Assembly: GCF_000971215.1 (NCBI RefSeq)
Contig: NZ_BBMA01000006.1
Coordinates: forward strand, 124,001 to 188,000
Reading direction: 5' to 3'
Length of the DNA: 64,000 nt
Source: Demequina silvatica
GTDB taxonomy: Bacteria; Actinomycetota; Actinomycetes; Actinomycetales; Demequinaceae
Made by a program: the position numbers and the translations under genes. Shown piece after piece: positions 56,836 through 62,407 of the stretch. Position 1 is the first letter of the stretch; every line of letters begins with the position of its first letter. The notes under the pieces are model-generated. The model was not told the DNA's origin. It searched no databases and was given only the letters and a program-made list of their open reading frames with translations.

Positions 56836-57657
56836 GTGAACCAGCGCATCAGCGCGGCGGCCGGTGCGGCCGTCGTCACCGCCGCCCTGCTCGCCACCGC
56901 GAGCGCCGCGGCAGCCGAGGACGCCTCGCCGTCGCCGTCGCCGTCCGTGTCCGTCTCGCCCTCGGCGTCCCCCGCGCCGAGCGTCTCGCCCGAGCCCAGC
57001 GTCTCGCCGGAGCCGTCGGTGACGCCCGACCCGGAGCCCGCGCCCGAGATCCACGCGATGGTCATGGCGATGCTCGCCTCGCCCGCGCCGGAGATGGCGA
57101 TGTCCATGTACTTCGTCGACGACGTGATCGTGGGCGATGGTCCGGAGCTCACCGCGGCGGACATCGACCCCGACTTCGCCGACATCCTGGGCGGGGACAT
57201 GTGCGGTGAGCTGACGATCGACGTCGACCACGCCGCCGGCCTCGTCACCGTGACGGGCGCGGGAGACGGCTGCGCCGTGAGCCTCGCGGGCGTCATGGTG
57301 TTCTTCCTCAACGGGCCGGTGGTGGAGGACGTCACGATGGTGAGCGACGGGCTCTTCGGCGGCGTCGACTTCTTCCAGGAGTTCAACGCGGACTGGCAGT
57401 TCGGTTTCGACGCGGGATGGGGCGACCCCGCCTGGTTCGGACTCGACTCCACCGGCCTGCCCACGGCGAGCGAGATCATCGGCGGCACGTCGGTGCTGTC
57501 GCTCACGTACGGCGACACCCTGATCGAGGACATCGCCTGGGGCTCCGGGTCCGAGGGCCCCGACGTCGACGACGTCATCGAGGACGTCATCGAGGAGACC
57601 GCCGTCGCCGCCGGAGCGGCCGCGCCCGCGGCAGCGACGCCCGGCTACACCGGCTGA
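56836..57657 (+). CDS. Secreted protein with Ser-Pro linker and YTG C-terminus
   Basis: A 273-residue exported protein. It has a signal peptide (QRISAAAGAAVVTAALLATA), an N-terminal linker of PSPSVSVSPSASPAPSVS type, then an acidic domain of about 150 residues (MAMSMYFVDDVIVGDGPEL, GDMCGELTIDVDHAAG) with two cysteines. It ends EDVIEETAVAAGAAAP...TPGYTG. GTG 56836 is chosen because GAGGGGAG lies six bases upstream. It lacks a membrane anchor or lipobox. The C-terminal tripeptide is shared with three other secreted proteins in the window. Function unknown. Confidence 0.7.
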   Translation: MNQRISAAAGAAVVTAALLATASAAAAEDASPSPSPSVSVSPSASPAPSVSPEPSVSPEPSVTPDPEPAPEIHAMVMAMLASPAPEMAMSMYFVDDVIVGDGPELTAADIDPDFADILGGDMCGELTIDVDHAAGLVTVTGAGDGCAVSLAGVMVFFLNGPVVEDVTMVSDGLFGGVDFFQEFNADWQFGFDAGWGDPAWFGLDSTGLPTASEIIGGTSVLSLTYGDTLIEDIAWGSGSEGPDVDDVIEDVIEETAVAAGAAAPAAATPGYTG

Positions 57658-57671
57658 ACCCTCGACCACGC

Positions 57672-57706
57672 GACGATGCGCCGGTCACCCGACCGGCGCA
57701 TCGTCC
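57672..57706. terminator. Bidirectional terminator made of an inverted pair of the dispersed 10-mer
   Basis: GACGATGCGCCGGTC-ACCC-GACCGGCGCATCGTC is a perfect 15-bp hairpin between convergent genes (stops at 57657 and 57727). Both arms are copies of the word that recurs across the window. Inverted uptake-sequence pairs serve as terminators in Neisseria and Pasteurellaceae, and this looks the same. Confidence 0.85.
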
Positions 57707-57726
57707 CTGGTGAGGCCGCGGGTGGG

Positions 57727-58722
57727 TTACAGCTCGTTGGGGTAGCGCAGGCCCACCTGCATGCGGACCTCGTCGAGGATCTCCATGATCTCGATGGACT
57801 GGTCGAGCGTGAGCAGCGCGCTCTCCTTGTCGCCGGCGTGGATGCGGCGCGCGACCTCGGCGGCCTCGAACTGGAAGCCGTTGGGCACGTCGCCGTCGTA
57901 GGTCCAGGAGGTGCCGTCGAGGCGCTTCACCGTGAAGGACGTGGGCGCGTAGAAGGTGTCCTGCACCTCGATGCGGCCCTCGGTGCCGCCGATCAGCGCC
58001 ATGCACGGCGTCTTCGCCTCCATGGTGGTGGTGAGGCTGGCCTGCGCGGTCGCGTAGTCGAAGATCATCGACACCTGGCCGTCGACGCCGGTCTCGCGGA
58101 GGCGGCCGGTCGCGGTGATCTTGTCGGGGACGCCCAGGAGGTCGTGCGCGAAGGCGACCGGGTAGACGCCCAGGTCCAGGAGCGCGCCGCCCGCGAGCGC
58201 GGGGTTCCACATGCGCTCGACGTGGGTGAGGAGCTGGCCGTGGTCGGCCTGCACGGACACCACGTCGCCGATCTCGCCGCGCGCGATCGCCTCCCGCAGC
58301 GCGTACACGTGCGGCAGGTGGCGGGTCCACATGGCCTCCATGAGGAACACGCCCTTCGCGCGGGCCGCTGCGACCACCTCGCGCGCCTGGTTGGCGTTCT
58401 GCGTGAACGCCTTCTCGCACAGCACGTTCTTGCCGGCCGCGATGGCCATGAGCGCATGCTCGTGGTGGTGGCTGTGCGGCGTCGCGACGTAGACCACGTC
58501 GATGTCCGGGTCAGCGAGAAGCTCCTCGTAGGAGCCGTACGCGGTCGGGATCCCGGCCTCGTCGGCGAAGGCCTGGGCCCTCGCCTGGTCGCGCGAGCCC
58601 ACGGCGATCACCGTCGACGCGGTGTAATGCGTGACGGCGTCGGCGAGCTTGCGGGCGATGCCCCCGGCGCCGAGGATTCCCCAACGGACGGCGGGCGCGG
58701 ACATGGGCAGCGGTGCACTCAT
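57727..58722 (-). CDS. Gfo/Idh/MocA-family oxidoreductase
   Basis: A 331-residue NAD(P)-dependent dehydrogenase of the dihydrodiol/xylose-dehydrogenase-like branch. It has the Rossmann start VRWGILGAGGIARKLADAV, the YVATPHSHHHEHA strand, the lysine motif LCEKAFTQNANQA (E-K-A in place of E-K-P) and a sheet domain with DLGVYPVAFA. ATG 58722 is used; a second in-frame ATG six codons later is possible. Substrate unknown. It is not clearly related in role to the sigma/ankyrin genes 34 bases upstream. Confidence 0.85.
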   Translation of the reverse strand: MSAPLPMSAPAVRWGILGAGGIARKLADAVTHYTASTVIAVGSRDQARAQAFADEAGIPTAYGSYEELLADPDIDVVYVATPHSHHHEHALMAIAAGKNVLCEKAFTQNANQAREVVAAARAKGVFLMEAMWTRHLPHVYALREAIARGEIGDVVSVQADHGQLLTHVERMWNPALAGGALLDLGVYPVAFAHDLLGVPDKITATGRLRETGVDGQVSMIFDYATAQASLTTTMEAKTPCMALIGGTEGRIEVQDTFYAPTSFTVKRLDGTSWTYDGDVPNGFQFEAAEVARRIHAGDKESALLTLDQSIEIMEILDEVRMQVGLRYPNEL

Positions 58723-58756
58723 GCAGCCAGCATATGGGGGACGATGCGCTGGTTGG

Positions 58757-59455
58757 CTACTCGACGGTCCGCAGGTAGTTCGCGAGTTCCGGCCATTCCC
58801 ACTCCTCGGCGACCTCCGAGCGCAGCGTCCCGTCCTCCTCGATCGAGGCGACATCCGCTCCGTGCGCGAGGGCCCACGCGATCGCGTCCTCCTCGCCGAA
58901 GAACACGGCCCACTGGAGGGGGTCCACACCCCACGTGTTGCCGATGGTCCACGAGGCTCCGGCCTCGAGCAGCGCCCCCGCCGCCTCGGTCGAGCCCGAG
59001 GCCATCGCGATCATGAGCGGGGTCATGTCGGCGTCCTGGCCGCCGCCGGCCTCCACGTCGGCGCCCGCGCGGACGAGCGCCGCGACTGTCGCGGCGTCGT
59101 CCGAGAGCGCCGCCAGGTGCAGCGGGGTGTCGCCCGCGACGGTCTGGTCGACGCTCGCGCCCGCGTCGAGGAGCAGCTGGACCACGTCCGCATGCCCGTG
59201 ATGGGCGGCGGCGTGGAGCGGGGAGGCCCACCCCATGATGGCGCCCGCGCTGGCGCCTTCCGCGATCGCCCCCTGGGCGGATGCGACGTCGCCCGTCACC
59301 GCGGCGGCCATCAGCCGCTGGTCGGGGGTGAGCGTCGCGGTGTCGGCCGCCGCGATCGACGGCGCGGCGCTCGCGCCGTCGCTCGCCTCCGAACCTCCGG
59401 TGCATCCCGCCAGTACCAGCGCCGCGAGCGCGGCCGCCATCATCCTGAGCCTCAT
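58757..59455 (-). CDS. Ankyrin-repeat lipoprotein
   Basis: A 232-residue exported lipoprotein (lipobox VLAGC near residue 18). The mature part has five or so ankyrin repeats: GWASPLHAAAHHGHADVVQL, GDTPLHLAALSDDAATVAAL, MTPLMIAMASGSTEAAGALL and VDPLQWAVFFGEEDAIAWAL. It binds a protein partner on the outer face of the membrane, by analogy with ankyrin folds. ATG 59455 overlaps the stop of the membrane ankyrin gene as ATGA. It is the last gene of the sigma/ankyrin array. Confidence 0.88.
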   Translation of the reverse strand: MRLRMMAAALAALVLAGCTGGSEASDGASAAPSIAAADTATLTPDQRLMAAAVTGDVASAQGAIAEGASAGAIMGWASPLHAAAHHGHADVVQLLLDAGASVDQTVAGDTPLHLAALSDDAATVAALVRAGADVEAGGGQDADMTPLMIAMASGSTEAAGALLEAGASWTIGNTWGVDPLQWAVFFGEEDAIAWALAHGADVASIEEDGTLRSEVAEEWEWPELANYLRTVE

Positions 59456-60255
59456 GACGCCTCCCGTGCGGCCTCGACAGCCGCGATCGCGCGTGCGCTG
59501 CCGACCTCGCGCACGTAGTCGATGAGCGGCCCCTCATCGATGGTGACGTCGGGATCGGCGCCCAGATCGAGCAGCAGCTCGACACGGTCGTCGAGGCCGT
59601 GCAGGGCCGCGTACGCGACAGTGCTCCAGTCCCCGGCACCCTCGAGCGGAGCGCCGGCCGTGACGAGCACGGTGAGCGCCGCATCGTCCGCCTTGTCGAC
59701 GGCCTGCAGCATCGTCGTGTCGCTCAGACGCGGCGCCGTCGCCGGGTCGACGATCCGCGCGATCACGTCGGCGTCGCACCGCCCGATCGCCACCCGCAGC
59801 GCCTCGTCGTCGTAGCGCCACACCGCGTGGACGGTGCGCGGAGCCCCCGCATCCTCGAGGATCTCGAAGGCGGTCACGTCGCAGTTCTCCATGGCGGTCG
59901 AGGTGAACGGACGGACGCCCTGATGGTCCAGGTAGACCCCCAGGTCGATGAGCGCGTGCATCATCGCGTAGTCCCGGCGGCCGATCGCTCCGCTCAGCTG
60001 CACGTCGAGCGGATCCTCGGTGATCCGGACCGGCGTCTCCGTCTGCGCGGGCTCGACGGCGTCGGCGCCCCGGACGGCGGTCACCGCCCAGGCGCCCAGA
60101 GCGAGCGCGGGGATCAGGATCGCTACGCCGGCCGCCGCCCGACGGCGACGTGCGCGCGCGATCCCGGCCAGCGCGGGTGCGGGCCCGGCGGCCTCGACCC
60201 TGGCGGCCATCCGCACACCGTGCTCGGCGGCGGCTGCGGCGAGATCGTCCATCAT
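59452..60255 (-). CDS. Single-pass membrane protein with outer ankyrin-like repeats, copy 2
   Basis: A 267-residue protein with a cytosolic N-terminus of about 40 residues (helical, ending RARRRRA), a membrane helix at about 41-62, and an outer domain of degenerate ankyrin repeats (DYAMMHALIDLGVYLDHQGV, DWSTVAYAALHGLDDRVELL, LDLGADPDVTID). The topology equals that of membrane anti-sigma factors: a short inner helix, one membrane pass and a sensor outside. The ATG overlaps the stop of the ECF sigma gene (ATGA). A role as anti-sigma factor is inference; no ZAS-type His/Cys motif is present. Confidence 0.78.
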   Translation of the reverse strand: MMDDLAAAAAEHGVRMAARVEAAGPAPALAGIARARRRRAAAGVAILIPALALGAWAVTAVRGADAVEPAQTETPVRITEDPLDVQLSGAIGRRDYAMMHALIDLGVYLDHQGVRPFTSTAMENCDVTAFEILEDAGAPRTVHAVWRYDDEALRVAIGRCDADVIARIVDPATAPRLSDTTMLQAVDKADDAALTVLVTAGAPLEGAGDWSTVAYAALHGLDDRVELLLDLGADPDVTIDEGPLIDYVREVGSARAIAAVEAAREAS

Positions 60256-60788
60256 CGCGTCCGTCCCTTCGCCACGCGGACGGCGACGCCCGCGGTATCC
60301 GTCTCGTCGGGGCGCAGCCAGGTGCCCAACCGTTCCCGCGCGGTGTGGAGGTACTTCTTGACGGCTCCTTCGGTGACCCCCATCCGGGCGGCGACCTCGG
60401 CCGTCGTCAGGTCGTCGGAGTAGCGCAGCGCGACCGCGACCCTCACGCGGGGCGGCAGCTCCCGCAGCGCACGCGCCACCTCGTCCTCACCGACCACATC
60501 GTCCTCGAGACGCACCGCGCCCAGCGAGACCTGGGACGGCATCACCCGGCGCCAACGCGTGGCGCGACGTCCCGCATCGATGACGAGCGTGCGCATCGCG
60601 GCGCGGACGTACGCCTCGGCAGAGGCCGCGTCCTCGAGCCGGCGATGCCTGCCGAACGTCTTCACGATCGCCGCCTGCACCACCTCCTCGCCCTCGGATT
60701 CGGACCCGGTGAGCAGGAAGCCGTACGCGCACAGGCGCGGGATCGCGGTGCGGTACAGCTCCTCGACCACGCGGGTGGTGTCGCCCAT
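60252..60788 (-). CDS. SigE-type ECF sigma factor
   Basis: A 178-residue RNA polymerase sigma factor. Region 2 is represented by VEELYRTAIPRLCAYGFLLT ... EEVVQAAIVKTFGRH and EAYVRAAMRTLVIDAGRR. Region 4 reads ALRELPPRVRVAVALRYSDD and EVAARMGVTEGAVKKYLHTA. The C-terminal dozen residues extend past region 4. The divergent region 2.1 (GFLLTGSESEGEEVV) is typical of the actinobacterial SigE family. It is translationally coupled to a membrane ankyrin protein and preceded by a second sigma-like/ankyrin pair. Confidence 0.92.
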   Translation of the reverse strand: MGDTTRVVEELYRTAIPRLCAYGFLLTGSESEGEEVVQAAIVKTFGRHRRLEDAASAEAYVRAAMRTLVIDAGRRATRWRRVMPSQVSLGAVRLEDDVVGEDEVARALRELPPRVRVAVALRYSDDLTTAEVAARMGVTEGAVKKYLHTARERLGTWLRPDETDTAGVAVRVAKGRTR

Positions 60789-60827
60789 GTCGTCCCCCCT
60801 CCACCCCTAGAACGCCGACCCCTGCGC

Positions 60828-61643
60828 CTAGGGTTGCGTCCCCTGCCCGGTGCCGCCACCGGCGGCGGTGCCCGCGAGGGCCTCGAGCAGGTGCGACAGG
60901 CGGGTGCCGTCGGCGGTGCGACGCTCCGGGTCCGCGCCGAGGGCGATGAGCGACCGCGCCACGTCCGCGCGTCCGGCGAGGATGGCGGCCTCGAGCGGGC
61001 TGACGCCGCCGGGCTCGTCGATCGGCGACTCGACCGGAAGGCCCAGGTGCGCGAGGGTGCGCACCGCGCCAGGCCCGCCCTCGACCGCCGCGAAGACCAT
61101 GAGGTGGAGGGGCGGCGTCGCGGTGCGGGTGTCCCGCCACACCTCGCGGACCACCGGCGGCGGGCAGCGGCGGATCGCGGTGGTGAGGGCCACGTCCTGT
61201 GCCGCGCGGCCGGCGTCGGCGCTGCGGCGCGCGCCGGCGTCGGTGAGGCGGCGGAACATGTCCACGTCGCAGCCGTCGATCGCGAGCCGCACCGCCTCCG
61301 TGGGTCTGCCGGCCTCGAGCGCCGTGAGAGCGCCGTCCCCGATCAGGGCCGCGACCGCCTCGTGGTCGCCCGCGATGATCGCGGCCGCGAGGCGCTGCTC
61401 GGGCGGCTCCGGAGGGTCGACCAGCCGGACGACGGCGGCCGCCCCGACGAGCACGAGCAGCACCACGAACCCCGCCGTGGCGAACTGCACGACCCGCCAC
61501 CGCGCCCTGGCCCGACCCTGCGTCCCGGCGAGGGCACGGGAGGCTCGCCCGCGCATCGTCCGCTGTGCCGCCGCTGCCGCGAGCGTGAGCCTCTCCCCCA
61601 CGCTCGCGAGCGTGCTCTCTGGCTCGGGGGGACGGCCGGCCAT
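60828..61643 (-). CDS. Single-pass membrane protein with outer ankyrin-like repeats, copy 1
   Basis: A 271-residue protein with the same layout as the one at 59452: a cytosolic N-terminus of about 50 residues (LASVGERLTLAAAAAQ, then basic), a membrane helix at about 52-74 (FATAGFVVLLVLVGAAAVV), and outer ankyrin-like repeats (EQRLAAAIIAGDHEAVAALI, GVSPLEAAILAGRADVARSL, IALGADPERRTADGT). It lies 11 bases downstream of the sigma-like gene at 61655 and 39 bases upstream of the ECF sigma gene. Confidence 0.78.
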   Translation of the reverse strand: MAGRPPEPESTLASVGERLTLAAAAAQRTMRGRASRALAGTQGRARARWRVVQFATAGFVVLLVLVGAAAVVRLVDPPEPPEQRLAAAIIAGDHEAVAALIGDGALTALEAGRPTEAVRLAIDGCDVDMFRRLTDAGARRSADAGRAAQDVALTTAIRRCPPPVVREVWRDTRTATPPLHLMVFAAVEGGPGAVRTLAHLGLPVESPIDEPGGVSPLEAAILAGRADVARSLIALGADPERRTADGTRLSHLLEALAGTAAGGGTGQGTQP

Positions 61644-61654
61644 CGCGCGCCCGG

Positions 61655-62119
61655 CTAGGAGGTCCCCCCTCGCGGGCGCCGGGGGCGGATCACGATGTCG
61701 ACCTCGTCGACAGCGTCCTCCGCGCGGCCGCCGAGCGCGACCAGCGCGTCGCCGAGCGCGGCGTCCACGGCGCGTGCCGGCAGGCCGAGCGCGATGCCGA
61801 TCTCGCTGCCGCCGAGCCCGTCGACGTGGCGCAGCACCAGCACGGTGCGCTGCCGCGGCGTCAGGGTGCCGAGCCTCGCGATGGTGCTGGTCGGGGCGCC
61901 GAGCCCGTGGTGCCGGTGGTGATGGTGGAGGTGGCGTTGCGCGAGCGCGGCACGGATCTCCGATTCGACCGCTCCGTCGCGCGGGTGCAGGCGCGCGGCG
62001 CGTGCGGCGGCCTCGCGGAGCAGGCGCTCGGCGGCTGCGCGGGAGCCTTCGAGCAGGTACGCGTCCGCCCCGAGGCGCGCGATGGCGTCATCAGAGAGCT
62101 GCGCGACGGTGCCGCTCAT
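61655..62119 (-). CDS. Sigma-70 region-4-like regulator with a His-rich segment
   Basis: A 154-residue protein. The C-terminal half has a clear sigma region-4 helix-turn-helix pattern (LGTLTPRQRTVLVLRHVDGL, SEIGIALGLPARAVDAALGD). The N-terminal half keeps the length and helical pattern of a reduced region 2 (LSDDAIARLGADAYLLEGSR, AERLLREAAARAARLH), but the canonical motif is eroded. Between them lies QRHLHHHHRHHGLG, seven histidines in ten residues, which may bind metal. It heads the sigma/ankyrin array. It could be a degenerate ECF factor or a DNA-binding co-regulator. Confidence 0.65.
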   Translation of the reverse strand: MSGTVAQLSDDAIARLGADAYLLEGSRAAAERLLREAAARAARLHPRDGAVESEIRAALAQRHLHHHHRHHGLGAPTSTIARLGTLTPRQRTVLVLRHVDGLGGSEIGIALGLPARAVDAALGDALVALGGRAEDAVDEVDIVIRPRRPRGGTS

Positions 62120-62185
62120 GGAGACCCCCTCCGAGATTCAAGAGTCTCGCTCTCGGAGCGCGCGCGCAAACGGGGCGACGGGGCC

Positions 62186-62404
62186 TTAGAGATCCCCCTG
62201 CTTGGGCCCGTACCGCCCGCCGAGGATCCCGCCCAGGAATGCGAGCGCGGCGATGATCGGGACGCTCACGTCGAAGGAGAAGCCGAGCACCGAGACCGAT
62301 CCCGAGTCGACCGTGAGCACCACGGCACCGACGCCGACCACCAGGCCGAGGTAGCCCAGCCACCTCACGTTGACCGAGCGCTCCGGCTCCGGCTGCTGCG
62401 CCAT
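62186..62404 (-). CDS. Small two-helix membrane protein
   Basis: A 72-residue protein with two hydrophobic helices (WLGYLGLVVGVGAVVLTV and VPIIAALAFLGGILGG) and a short polar loop. It starts 3 bases after the topA stop, so it is co-transcribed with topA. No family is recognised; the gene is short but has a good start, coding bias and position. Confidence 0.65.
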   Translation of the reverse strand: MAQQPEPERSVNVRWLGYLGLVVGVGAVVLTVDSGSVSVLGFSFDVSVPIIAALAFLGGILGGRYGPKQGDL

Positions 62405-62407
62405 GGG

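Larger units (their letters stand above)
2044..61561. repeat. Dispersed 10-mer GGACGATGCG, 30 copies on both strands
   Basis: Plus-strand copies start at 9526, 21350, 23493, 28159, 28452, 32330, 34746, 38399, 41064, 45018, 49471, 53102, 54802, 56698 and 58739. Reverse copies start at 2044, 7918, 7951, 10569, 12370, 15785, 17670, 27013, 28907, 32507, 37335, 38853, 57697, 59680 and 61552. The span given is the range holding all copies, not one continuous element. Counted by eye; a few may be missed. Confidence 0.85.

Noticed and set aside
2044..61561. Dispersed 10-mer as KOPS, Chi or another polar replication signal
   Set aside because: 15 copies on each strand in a single 64-kb segment show no polarity; such signals are skewed.
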